Assembly (NCBI GenBank): GCA_001464545.1
Contig: LNFC01000014.1
Location: forward strand, 124,001 to 188,000
DNA from: Acidobacteria bacterium Ga0077551
Lineage (GTDB): Bacteria; Pseudomonadota; Alphaproteobacteria; Caulobacterales; Hyphomonadaceae
Length of the DNA: 64,000 nucleotides
Direction of reading: 5' to 3'
The notes below the pieces were generated by a model. It saw only the letters and a program-made list of their open reading frames with translations, had not been told where the DNA came from and did no database searches. The position numbers were made by a program, and so were the translations under genes. Below, piece by piece: positions 52,598-60,491 of this stretch; position 1 is the stretch's first letter; the number at the start of each line of letters is the position of its first letter.

Positions 52598-52628
52598 ACC
52601 TCCCGGCAGAGATGTCGGGAGGTTTTTT
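52598..52628 (+). terminator. terminator hairpin that contains the next gene's ribosome site
   Basis: An 11-bp stem (52598-52608 with 52613-52623, one G.U) closed by a GAGA tetraloop and followed by TTTTTT is a strong rho-independent terminator for the CYP153 gene. Its 3' arm, CGGGAGG, is also the Shine-Dalgarno sequence of the nitroreductase, whose ATG is at 52630. Read-through transcripts would therefore have the ribosome site hidden. Confidence 0.85.
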
Positions 52629-52629
52629 C

Positions 52630-53301
52630 ATGGACGTATCCAAGGCCGTTGCGCAGCGCATTTCCACGCGGGGCTTCCTGCCCGATCCCCTCCCGCTGAA
52701 TGAAGTCCGCGAGTGGCTGACCGCCGCCCAGCGCGCGCCCTCCGGCGGCAACACCCAGCCCTGGCGCGTCATTGCCGTCACCGGCGCCGAGAAGGACAAG
52801 GTGATCCAGATCGCGCAGGCGAAGCTCGCCACAAATCCCGCCGGCGAGCCGACCGACCGGCCGATCTATCCGAAAGACCTCTGGGAGCCGCACGAAGCCC
52901 GCCGCCGCCGCGTCGGCGAGATGCTGTACGAAGCGCTCGAAATCCCGCGCGAAGACCGTGCCGGCCGGATGCGCTGGTTCGCCAACAATTTCCGCTTCTT
53001 CGGCGCGCCGCTGGCACTGTTTATCGTCATCGACGAGCGGATGGGCCACGGCCAGTGGGGCCACACCGGCATGTACCTGCAGACGCTCTGCCTGCTCGCC
53101 GAAGAGCGCGGTTGGGGCACCTGCATGCAGGAATGCTGGGGCATCCTGCGCCCGACGCTGAAGGAACATTTCGGCCTTGGCCCGACCGAGATGATCTGGT
53201 GCGGCATCGCGGTCGGCAAGCCCGACAAGGCCGACAAGGCGAACAACCTCTATGCCGAGCGCGCGCCGGTGGACGAAATCGCGGAGTTCAGAGGCTTCTA
53301 A
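52630..53301 (+). CDS. nitroreductase family flavoprotein
   Basis: A 223-residue FMN-dependent nitroreductase-fold protein: VSKAVAQRISTRGFLPDPLP (FMN phosphate-binding Arg/Ser), AAQRAPSGGNTQPWRVIAVTG, and LQTLCLLAEERGWGTCMQECWG, with WCGIAVGKPDKADKAN near the C-terminus. Members reduce nitroaromatics, quinones or enones. The ATG at 52630 is chosen because GGGAGG lies seven bases upstream; that site lies in a terminator stem, so expression probably depends on how transcription passes the hairpin. Confidence 0.9.
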   Translation: MDVSKAVAQRISTRGFLPDPLPLNEVREWLTAAQRAPSGGNTQPWRVIAVTGAEKDKVIQIAQAKLATNPAGEPTDRPIYPKDLWEPHEARRRRVGEMLYEALEIPREDRAGRMRWFANNFRFFGAPLALFIVIDERMGHGQWGHTGMYLQTLCLLAEERGWGTCMQECWGILRPTLKEHFGLGPTEMIWCGIAVGKPDKADKANNLYAERAPVDEIAEFRGF

Positions 53302-53344
53302 TTTCGGACAAAATGCTGCCGCAACAGCGCGTTGATATGGCGCC

Positions 53345-53953
53345 ATGTGGACACGCCGGTCGTTCCTTGTTTCCGCCCTTGGGCTGCCGCTGCTGCCGCC
53401 CTTGCCGCTGGTCGAAGCGGAGAACGTCTGGACGAAGAAGCTGGTGCGCGCCGCGAGGAAGCAAATCGGCGTCACGACCGGCTACGACCCCGCCTATGTC
53501 ACGCTCGCCTATCCGGGCGGCGACATCCCGCGCGAGACGGGCGTGTGCACCGATGTCGTGATCCGCGCTTACCGCGACGCCTTCGACGTCGATCTGCAGG
53601 TGCTGGTGCATGACGACATGACGGCGGCTTTCGGCAGCTATCCCAGGAGCTGGGGCCTGACGCGCGCCGACAGGAACATCGACCATCGCCGCGTGCCGAA
53701 CCTTGAACGCTACTTCCAGCGCCAGGGCCTTGAGCGCGACGCCCCCGGCACCCGTGACGACTGGCAGGCCGGCGACCTGATCACCATGCGCCTCGGCGGG
53801 CGCCTGCCGCACATCGCGATCTTTTCAGGCTATGATCCGCTGACGGGCAACGCCATGTTCATCCACAACATCGGCGGCGGCACACGCGAGGATGAGCTGT
53901 ACGCGGACTATGATACGCCAAGGCGGTTCAGGTTCGCGCCGCCGGCGGTTTGA
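53345..53953 (+). CDS. DUF1287 family secreted protein (YijF-like)
   Basis: A 202-residue protein with a twin-Arg-like signal region (MWTRRSFLVSALGLPLLPPLP) and the DUF1287 core: TTGYDPAYVTLAYPGGDIPRETGVCTDVVIRAYRDA, DDMTAAFGSYPRSWGL, HRRVPNLERYFQRQG, GRLPHIAIFSG. The conserved Cys (GVCTDV) and His (LPHIAI) suggest an NlpC/P60-like cysteine hydrolase fold, perhaps acting on cell wall; that is inference. Convergent with scpB. Confidence 0.82.
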   Translation: MWTRRSFLVSALGLPLLPPLPLVEAENVWTKKLVRAARKQIGVTTGYDPAYVTLAYPGGDIPRETGVCTDVVIRAYRDAFDVDLQVLVHDDMTAAFGSYPRSWGLTRADRNIDHRRVPNLERYFQRQGLERDAPGTRDDWQAGDLITMRLGGRLPHIAIFSGYDPLTGNAMFIHNIGGGTREDELYADYDTPRRFRFAPPAV

Positions 53954-53956
53954 GGC

Positions 53957-54952
53957 CTACTCGTCGTCCCGCCAGGTATGCATCGGCTGCTGCGGCATGC
54001 GGGTTTCACCGCGGAGTTTGCGGACGGCGGCCTGAATGGCTTCGCGGTCGAAGGCTTCGGGGTCGGCTTCCGGTTTCGGGGCGCGGGTGTAAGCGAACAC
54101 GCTGAGGCCGCCTCCGGTTTCTTCCTCGTCATCGCCATCGCCTGCAACCGGCGTCGAAGCAGCTTGCTCCGTAACCGGAGCAATGGCCTCGTCGCCCATG
54201 AAGTCTGTCACGAAGGCTTCGACGTCTTCGACATTACCGAGTTCACCGATGAGCATGTCTTCTTCCGACAGCGCCTCTTCGTCGGGCATCTGGAAGCCGG
54301 ACGGGATCACGTCGGTCAGCAGGCCTTCGGCTTCGAGGTCCGCCTTGCCGGGCAGCGTGTCGAGGCTTTCGAGGCCGAAATGTTCGAGGAACTTGTCCGT
54401 GGTGCCGTAGGTGATCGGCAGGCCCGGCGTCTTGCGGCGGCCGCGCACGCGCACCCAGCCGGTTTCCAGCAGCGTGTCGATCACGGATTTCGCCACCGCA
54501 ACGCCGCGCACGGCTTCGATCTCGGCGCGCGTCACCGGCTGGCCGTAGGCGATGATCGCCATCGTCTCCAGCGCAGCCTGGCCGAGCTTCTTCTGAACCT
54601 GGCGCTCTTCGACAAAGAGGTAAGAGAGATCCTGCGCCGTCTGAAAACGCCACTTGCCGGCCACCTCGATGAGGTTCACGCCGCGCTTGGAATAGACCGC
54701 GCGCAGGGCCATCAGCACTTCGCCTGCCTCAATGCCCTGCGGCAGGATTTCGGCAACCTGCTCCGCAGACAGAGATTCGCCGGCGGCGAACAGCACAGCC
54801 TCGGCCCGGCGCACGCCTTCGGCCAATGCGGCGTCGCGGCCGCCCAGCAGGTCTGCTTCGGCGCGGGCCTGAGCCTCGGACAGCTGGCTCATTGCATCGC
54901 GGCGATTGTCGGCCGTGTCATGGGTCATCTTGAATGTCTCAGACGGTTGCAT
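53957..54952 (-). CDS. scpB: segregation and condensation protein ScpB
   Basis: Winged-helix kleisin-associated subunit of the SMC-ScpAB chromosome condensation complex. The 331-residue protein has a recognisable core (AEAVLFAAGESLSAEQVAEIL, VNLIEVAGKWRFQTA, LGQAALETMAIIAYGQPVTRAEIEAVRGV, RGRRKTPGLPITYGTT). The C-terminal 110 residues form a long acidic, disordered extension. The ATG at 54952 has GGAGGGG four bases upstream and overlaps scpA by 14 bases; MTHDTAD at 54928 is an alternative. Confidence 0.92.
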   Translation of the reverse strand: MQPSETFKMTHDTADNRRDAMSQLSEAQARAEADLLGGRDAALAEGVRRAEAVLFAAGESLSAEQVAEILPQGIEAGEVLMALRAVYSKRGVNLIEVAGKWRFQTAQDLSYLFVEERQVQKKLGQAALETMAIIAYGQPVTRAEIEAVRGVAVAKSVIDTLLETGWVRVRGRRKTPGLPITYGTTDKFLEHFGLESLDTLPGKADLEAEGLLTDVIPSGFQMPDEEALSEEDMLIGELGNVEDVEAFVTDFMGDEAIAPVTEQAASTPVAGDGDDEEETGGGLSVFAYTRAPKPEADPEAFDREAIQAAVRKLRGETRMPQQPMHTWRDDE

Positions 54953-55769
54953 CGATCCCCTCCCCGGCGCGCGCCGCGTTGCGAAGATAGATGGGCGAGA
55001 AGTGAGCGTCCTGGCGCATGTCGACCTCGCCGTCGCGCGTCAGTTCGAGGGCGGCGGAGAAGACGCTGGCGGTCACCGACCGGCCCGGAAGTTCCGGCGT
55101 GTTCTCGCACAGCGCCGTGCGGATATCGTCGAGGCTCGACCAGTTCTCAAGCTGCTTGCGCAGCCCCCGCAGCGTATTGCGCGCCTGCTCGAGCGCCATC
55201 ACGGGCTGTTTCTCGATGCGGTGCGGCGCTTCCTTTTCCTTCCGGTCACGGATGAAACCGAAGGCGGAGGTGAGATCGTAAAGGGTTGCCGTGAATTCGG
55301 TCAGCTTGACGACTTTCGGCTGTACCGGCGCGCCGCGCAGGAACACGACATTGTTCAGCACCGGGCCAGCCTCGAGTTCGCGAACGGCTTCGCGCATCGC
55401 GTCGAGACGCTTGAGGCGGAAGGCAAGCCGGGCGGCCATCTCCTCGCCGGTTGGCTCGTCATCACCGAGGGCTTCCGGCTTCGGCAACAGGAGGCGCGAC
55501 TTCATGAAGGCGAGCCAGGACGCCATCAGCAGATAGTCCGCCGCCAGATCAATCCGTTTGCTGCGCGCGTCCTCGATGAACGTCATGTACTGCTCGGCGA
55601 GCTGCAGCATGGAAATCTGAAGCAGGTTCACCTTCTGGCGGCGCGCCAGTTCCAGCAGCAGATGCAACGGACCCTCATAACCCGGCACATCCACCGAGAA
55701 GAGGTTCACGCCGTCGGCTTCGGCCACATCGGCCGACAGGGCATCAATGGAGATGGCCTCTCCGCTCAC
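54939..55769 (-). CDS. scpA: segregation and condensation protein ScpA
   Basis: The kleisin subunit linking SMC heads. The 276-residue protein has the N-terminal VPGYEGPLHLLLELARRQKVNLLQISM and DLAADYLLMASWLAFMKSRLLLP, and a C-terminal winged-helix region. The likely start is GTG at 55769, which overlaps the nagZ stop (GTGA); upstream frames are not family-like. It belongs to the SPOR-nagZ-scpA-scpB operon. Confidence 0.93.
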   Translation of the reverse strand: MSGEAISIDALSADVAEADGVNLFSVDVPGYEGPLHLLLELARRQKVNLLQISMLQLAEQYMTFIEDARSKRIDLAADYLLMASWLAFMKSRLLLPKPEALGDDEPTGEEMAARLAFRLKRLDAMREAVRELEAGPVLNNVVFLRGAPVQPKVVKLTEFTATLYDLTSAFGFIRDRKEKEAPHRIEKQPVMALEQARNTLRGLRKQLENWSSLDDIRTALCENTPELPGRSVTASVFSAALELTRDGEVDMRQDAHFSPIYLRNAARAGEGIDATV

Positions 55770-56803
55770 GCCATCGCCCCCAGTTGTGGGAAGAGTTCGT
55801 GGAACCGGCGCCAGCCTTTCGCGGCCTCGAACGGTTCGGTGCGCCGTGCGATGGCATCCGCATTGTCGGCGCGGTCTTCGGCTTTGCCCGCGAGATGCGG
55901 CGCGGCCGTAGCGACTTCGGTCATTTCCGCAAGGATCTCGTCCGGGTTTTTCAGGAAACCGGAGCAATGCAGCAGCACATCGCAGCCGGCCGCGATGGAG
56001 GCGTCTGCGCGCTCGGTAAGTGTACCCCCCAAGGCTTTCATCCCCAGATCATCCGTCATCAGCAGGCCATCAAACCCGATTCGGCCGCGGATGACGTCCT
56101 GAATCATGATGCGCGAGACGGTCGCGGCCTTGCCGGCGTCGTAAGCGTCGTAGGAGATGTGGGCTGTCATCGCCATCGGGGCATCGGCGACCCGGGCGAA
56201 GGCGTCGAAATCCTTCGATAGTTCATTATCGCCGGCGGTGACGCGCGGCAGTTCGTAATGGCTGTCGGCGAAGGCGCGGCCATGGCCGGGGATATGCTTG
56301 ATGACGCCCGCGACGCTGCCGGCGGCAAGGCCCCTGAGGGCTGCGGCAGCAAGGTCTGCGATTCCGGCGGGGTCGGTGCCGAAGGCGCGGTCGCCGATGA
56401 TGTCATGGGCGCCGGGAACCGGCAGGTCGACAACCGGCGCGCAATCGGCGTGGATCGAAAGGCTCGCGAGTTCCGCGGCTATCAGCCGGTGTCCGAGCCA
56501 GGTAGCCTCGCGGCCAAGCTCGGGGTCGCGGGCGTAGATGGCCGCGTAATCTGCCCCGCGTGGGAACAGCGGCCATTCAGGCGCCTTCAGGCGTGCTACG
56601 CGGCCCCCTTCCTGGTCGATGAAGATGAGTGTTTCCCGGCCAGTCGCGTCCCAGATGTCGGCGACCAGTTTGCGCACCTGCATCCGGCTGACGCAGGAAC
56701 GGCCCATCAGGATCACGCCCCACGGGTTTTGCGCCCGGAACAGGGCCGCTTCGCCGGAAGTCAATTCCGGGCCGGATACGCTGAGAATGCAGGCTTTGAC
56801 CAC
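55766..56803 (-). CDS. nagZ: beta-N-acetylglucosaminidase NagZ (glycoside hydrolase family 3)
   Basis: Removes N-acetylglucosamine from 1,6-anhydro-muropeptides in cell-wall recycling in the cytoplasm. The 345-residue protein has IDQEGGRVARLK, the catalytic histidine loop KHIPGHGRAFADSHYELP, and the catalytic nucleophile in TDDLGMKALGG. It starts with GTG at 56803, sharing a base with the upstream SPOR stop (TAG/GTG). No signal peptide, as expected. Confidence 0.94.
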   Translation of the reverse strand: MVKACILSVSGPELTSGEAALFRAQNPWGVILMGRSCVSRMQVRKLVADIWDATGRETLIFIDQEGGRVARLKAPEWPLFPRGADYAAIYARDPELGREATWLGHRLIAAELASLSIHADCAPVVDLPVPGAHDIIGDRAFGTDPAGIADLAAAALRGLAAGSVAGVIKHIPGHGRAFADSHYELPRVTAGDNELSKDFDAFARVADAPMAMTAHISYDAYDAGKAATVSRIMIQDVIRGRIGFDGLLMTDDLGMKALGGTLTERADASIAAGCDVLLHCSGFLKNPDEILAEMTEVATAAPHLAGKAEDRADNADAIARRTEPFEAAKGWRRFHELFPQLGAMA

Positions 56804-57603
56804 TATCCGTTCACCACGATGCAGTTGGCACCGGCTTCCTTGACCGCGTCACAGAAGGCCGAAGCCTCCGATCTGTCGGCAAAGGCACCGACGCGCAACC
56901 GATAAAATACACCCTCGGAGCCGAGGTCGGCGCGTTGGATCATTTTCATGGCGCCATGATACAATTCCGGCGCCGAAGCAGTCACCCGTTTCCACTGGGA
57001 TTCAGCCGCTTCCTCGGAGCGCAGGGCGGCGATCTGCACGAGATAGGCGCCGTCCGCCGCAAACGCGAAGCGCACGCGCGGGCCCTGTGGCACTTCGAGG
57101 GCTGCGGGCTGCGTGGGGGTTACAACGGCCTCAGCCGCTGGCGCAGGCTCGGCAACCACCGCTGCAGGCGGTACCGCGTCCGTCAGGTCGGTGACCGGCT
57201 CCACCGGGCCGCGGCGGAGGTTCGTCGGCAGGCCGTCGCTGACCGCGCCGGCGCCCGCGAGTTCTGCGCCGGCAGAGGCAAGCTCGACAGCAGGCTCGCG
57301 GTCGGAGGCGTCCATCTCGTCGAAGAAGCGGATATCGGTGTTTTCGACCACGGCGCCGCCCGCTTCGGTGGGGGCGGTCTTGATCGGCGTATCCTCGGCG
57401 AGCACGCTGGGCAGCCCCTCGCCTTCCGGGCGCACACCCTGGCGGTATGTGTTCCAGACCACGGCGCCGAAAATCAGCAGCACGCCGATGGCGAGCGTCA
57501 GGATCAGGGGGCCGCGTGCGGTCTCTTCCTCGCGGGCGTCAAACCCCCGGTAGTCGTCGTCAAAGGGGGTATAGTCCTGGCCCTGTGAGCTTTGTCGGCC
57601 CAT
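56803..57603 (-). CDS. SPOR-domain cell division/peptidoglycan-binding protein
   Basis: A 266-residue bitopic membrane protein: a short cytoplasmic tail, one membrane span (LILTLAIGVLLIFGAVVWNTY), a Pro/Ala/Glu-rich periplasmic linker and a C-terminal SPOR domain (AAYLVQIAALRSEEAAES, FYRLRVGAFADRSEASAFCDAVKEAGANCIVV). SPOR domains bind denuded glycan at the division site. The ATG at 57603 has GGGAG five bases upstream. Its stop overlaps the nagZ start. Confidence 0.92.
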   Translation of the reverse strand: MGRQSSQGQDYTPFDDDYRGFDAREEETARGPLILTLAIGVLLIFGAVVWNTYRQGVRPEGEGLPSVLAEDTPIKTAPTEAGGAVVENTDIRFFDEMDASDREPAVELASAGAELAGAGAVSDGLPTNLRRGPVEPVTDLTDAVPPAAVVAEPAPAAEAVVTPTQPAALEVPQGPRVRFAFAADGAYLVQIAALRSEEAAESQWKRVTASAPELYHGAMKMIQRADLGSEGVFYRLRVGAFADRSEASAFCDAVKEAGANCIVVNG

Positions 57604-57705
57604 TGGTTGCTCCCTGAACAAAATCCTGCGGTTAACAACTAGGCCGGTTTCCTTAACGAGCCTTGAAGAGACCCGCTTTGGGCCGTGTTTGCTACGATTC
57701 CGGGC

Positions 57706-58878
57706 TCAGGCGAGGCTGCGCGAATCGAACAGGCGGCGGTGTTCTTCTAGAGCGAACGTGTCGGTCATTCCGGCGATGTAGTCACACACGATCCGCGCCC
57801 GCAGCGCGTCCGGCGCCGGGTCGGCCAGCCCGCCCCAGGGCGGCGGCAGGGTCTGCGGCTCGTGCAGGAACACCTCGAACAGGTCCGCCAGCACGCGCTT
57901 CGCCTTCGAACGCATCCGGTTGACGCGGTAATGCTTGTACATCCGGGCATAGAGGAAAGCGCGCAGGGCGCTTTGCGGCCCCGCCAGGGCGTCGGAGAAG
58001 GCGATCAGCGGCACATCCATCGCGCGCACATCAGCGGCGGTCTTCGGCTTGTAGCGCTTCACCCGGGCGCGGGTCTCGTCGACGAGATCATTGATCCACA
58101 GGCCGATCAGGCGGCGAACGGCCTCGTAGGTGACCATCCGGTCGTCGATGTCCGGAAACTCGACCCGCACGCCCCTGAACGCGTCGCCGACCACCGGCAG
58201 GTCCATCAGGTCCTCGACCGTGAACAGGCCGGCGGCGATGCCGTCATCGATGTCATGGTTGTTGTAGGCGATATCGTCCGACAGGGCGGCCACCTGGGCT
58301 TCGGGGCCGGCGAACTGGTCGATCTCGAGGTCGATCAGGTGGGGAAAGTCGCGAAACGCCGCGGGCAGGTCGTTCACGGTCGTATCCGGACCGGTCAGCG
58401 GGCCGTTGTGCTTGACGAGGCCCTCAAGGGTCTCCCAGCTCAGATTGAGCCCGTCGAACTGCGGATAGCGCCGCTCCAGCCTCGTGACGATCCGCAGCGA
58501 CTGGGCATTGTGGTCGAACCCGTCAAAGGGCTCCATGCAGGCGTCGAGCTGGTCCTCACCGGCATGGCCGAAGGGCGGATGGCCGAGATCGTGGCAAAGG
58601 GCGAGGGTTTCGGCGAGGTCTTCATCCAGGCCCAGCGTGCGGGCAATCGTGCGGGCGATCTGGGCGACTTCCAGCGTATGGGTCAGCCTTGTGCGGAAAT
58701 GATCGCCCTCATGGGCCACGAAAACCTGGGTTTTCTGCTTCAGGCGGCGAAAAGCTGTCGCATGGATAATCCGGTCGCGGTCCCGCTGGAACGGCGTGCG
58801 GGTCGCAGAAGGCGCCTCATTGAAGAAGCGTCCGCGGCTGTCTTCGTGCCGGGTTGCGAACAGGGCTCTCTTTTCCAT
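57706..58878 (-). CDS. dgt: deoxyguanosinetriphosphate triphosphohydrolase-like protein
   Basis: An HD-domain hydrolase releasing triphosphate from dNTPs. The 390-residue protein has the HD metal motif: HTLEVAQIARTIARTLG, ETLALCHDLGHPPFGHAGEDQL (His-Asp), and the later Asp in DDIAYNNHDIDDG. It matches the dGTPase-like subgroup common in Alphaproteobacteria. Its start is 27 bases from the divergent erpA start. SPOR-nagZ-scpAB follow on the same strand after about 100 bases; argS, which sits between dgt and SPOR in some relatives, is absent. Confidence 0.93.
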   Translation of the reverse strand: MEKRALFATRHEDSRGRFFNEAPSATRTPFQRDRDRIIHATAFRRLKQKTQVFVAHEGDHFRTRLTHTLEVAQIARTIARTLGLDEDLAETLALCHDLGHPPFGHAGEDQLDACMEPFDGFDHNAQSLRIVTRLERRYPQFDGLNLSWETLEGLVKHNGPLTGPDTTVNDLPAAFRDFPHLIDLEIDQFAGPEAQVAALSDDIAYNNHDIDDGIAAGLFTVEDLMDLPVVGDAFRGVRVEFPDIDDRMVTYEAVRRLIGLWINDLVDETRARVKRYKPKTAADVRAMDVPLIAFSDALAGPQSALRAFLYARMYKHYRVNRMRSKAKRVLADLFEVFLHEPQTLPPPWGGLADPAPDALRARIVCDYIAGMTDTFALEEHRRLFDSRSLA

Positions 58879-58905
58879 CGCGGTTTTAGTCCTTATGTTC
58901 TGCCC

Positions 58906-59247
58906 ATGACCGACGTTTCTACACCGGATGTGACCCTTACAGCCTCGGCTGCGAAGCGGATTAATGCGATTCTCGCCAAACAGGACGGCGCGGCCTACCT
59001 GCGTGTGTCCGTTGAAGGTGGAGGGTGTTCGGGCTTTTCCTACAAGTTCGATTTTGCACCCGAGGCTAACGGCGACGACCTCGTGATCGAGCGGGACGGC
59101 GCCCGGGTACTGATCGACGAGATGAGCCTTGAGTTCCTCAAGGGATCGGAAATCGACTTCGCGAACGAGCTGATCGGCGCCGCGTTCAAGATCAAGAACC
59201 CGAACGCAACGAGCGGATGCGGCTGCGGGACGAGTTTTTCGGTTTGA
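58906..59247 (+). CDS. erpA: A-type iron-sulfur cluster carrier ErpA/IscA
   Basis: A 113-residue A-type carrier delivering Fe-S clusters to apoproteins. It has the three conserved Cys in GGGCSGF and SGCGCGTSF, plus LTASAAKRINAIL at the start. The ATG at 58906 is the family start; the ATG lacks a clear ribosome site. Divergent from dgt with only 27 bases between start codons, so both promoters must lie within or overlap coding sequence. Confidence 0.94.
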   Translation: MTDVSTPDVTLTASAAKRINAILAKQDGAAYLRVSVEGGGCSGFSYKFDFAPEANGDDLVIERDGARVLIDEMSLEFLKGSEIDFANELIGAAFKIKNPNATSGCGCGTSFSV

Positions 59248-59312
59248 CGCGAGGGCACCGTCTCCCCCGGAGGCGAGCGGTCAGCTAGGGTTCCTCGAAA
59301 CGAGGATCCGCC

Positions 59313-60479
59313 ATGACCGCGCCGAAACCTTTCACCATCAAAATCCCTGACGCAAAACTCGCTGCGATCCGTGCGCGGGTGGAAGCCTACAAATGGTTCC
59401 CGGCGCCGGCGAACGAGCAGGGCTTTGCCTATGGCATGTCGACGCCGGTGATGAAGGATATCCAGCGCTACTGGCTGGAGACGTATGACTGGCGCGCCGC
59501 CGAGGCGGAGCTGAACCGCTGGCCGCAGTTCACCGCAGAGGTGGACGGGCAGTCCATCCATTTCGTGCATGTGGTGGGCGAAGCAAAAGGCAAGCGTCCG
59601 CTGCTGATCACGCATGGCTGGCCGGGGAGCGTGTACGAGTTCTGGCAGGCGATCGGGCCACTGGCCTTTCCATCCGAGCACGGAGGAAAGGTGGAAGATG
59701 CGTTTGATCTCGTGATTCCGTCCCTGCCCGGCTATGGGTTTTCCGGCAAACCGGCCTCGCCGCTCGGCCAGCGGGCGACCGCTGCGCTGTGGGACAAGCT
59801 GATGCGCGACGTGCTCGGCTACCCCGCCTACCTCGCGCAGGGCGGCGACTGGGGCTCGATGGTGACGTCCTGGCTCGGCAAGAACCATGGTACGGTGGAC
59901 GGCAAGGGCGGTTGCCGCGGCATCCACCTCAACATGATGGCGATGCGGCCGACGCCTGCCCTTCCACAGACTCCGGAAGAAACCGCGTGGCTTCAGCGTT
60001 CGCAGATGATGATGCAGATGGAGGGCGCCTACCTTATGCAGCAGGCGACCAAACCGCAGACGCTGGCGATGGCGCTGATGGATTCGCCGATGGGCGCGGC
60101 GGCGTGGATTCTCGAGAAGTTCCATGGCTGGAGCGATCTTCGCGAGCACGGCCTGCTCGAGGTCTACACGCGCGACCAGCTGCTGACGAACGTGATGATC
60201 TATCTCGTGAACGACGCCATTGCGACGAGCGTCTGGTATTACAACGCCCTGTTCCAGGAAGGCGGCGCCAGCCTGCCCGAAGGCGAGCGATGCGAGACGC
60301 CGACCGCGTTTGCGAGCTATCCGGGCGAGGAATACATCCTCGCGCCGCCGCAGAGCTGGGCGAAGCGGGCCTATAACATCACGCGCTGGACGGAGATGCC
60401 GACGGGCGGACATTTCGCGGCAATGGAAGTGCCGGAGATTTACGTGGCCGATCTGCGCGATTGGGCCCGCGGTGCGTAA
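59313..60479 (+). CDS. epoxide hydrolase (EHN/juvenile-hormone type)
   Basis: A 388-residue alpha/beta hydrolase with an N-terminal EHN domain (FTIKIPDAKLAAIRARVE, YWLETYDWRAAEAELNRWPQF), oxyanion HGWPGSVYEFW, catalytic Asp in GGDWGSM, lid Tyr region and His in GGHFAAMEVPE. It should open epoxides to diols by an ester intermediate; the substrate is unknown. It follows erpA by 65 bases on the same strand and is convergent with the PSD-like gene. Confidence 0.9.
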   Translation: MTAPKPFTIKIPDAKLAAIRARVEAYKWFPAPANEQGFAYGMSTPVMKDIQRYWLETYDWRAAEAELNRWPQFTAEVDGQSIHFVHVVGEAKGKRPLLITHGWPGSVYEFWQAIGPLAFPSEHGGKVEDAFDLVIPSLPGYGFSGKPASPLGQRATAALWDKLMRDVLGYPAYLAQGGDWGSMVTSWLGKNHGTVDGKGGCRGIHLNMMAMRPTPALPQTPEETAWLQRSQMMMQMEGAYLMQQATKPQTLAMALMDSPMGAAAWILEKFHGWSDLREHGLLEVYTRDQLLTNVMIYLVNDAIATSVWYYNALFQEGGASLPEGERCETPTAFASYPGEEYILAPPQSWAKRAYNITRWTEMPTGGHFAAMEVPEIYVADLRDWARGA

Positions 60480-60491
60480 CGCCGGGACAGA

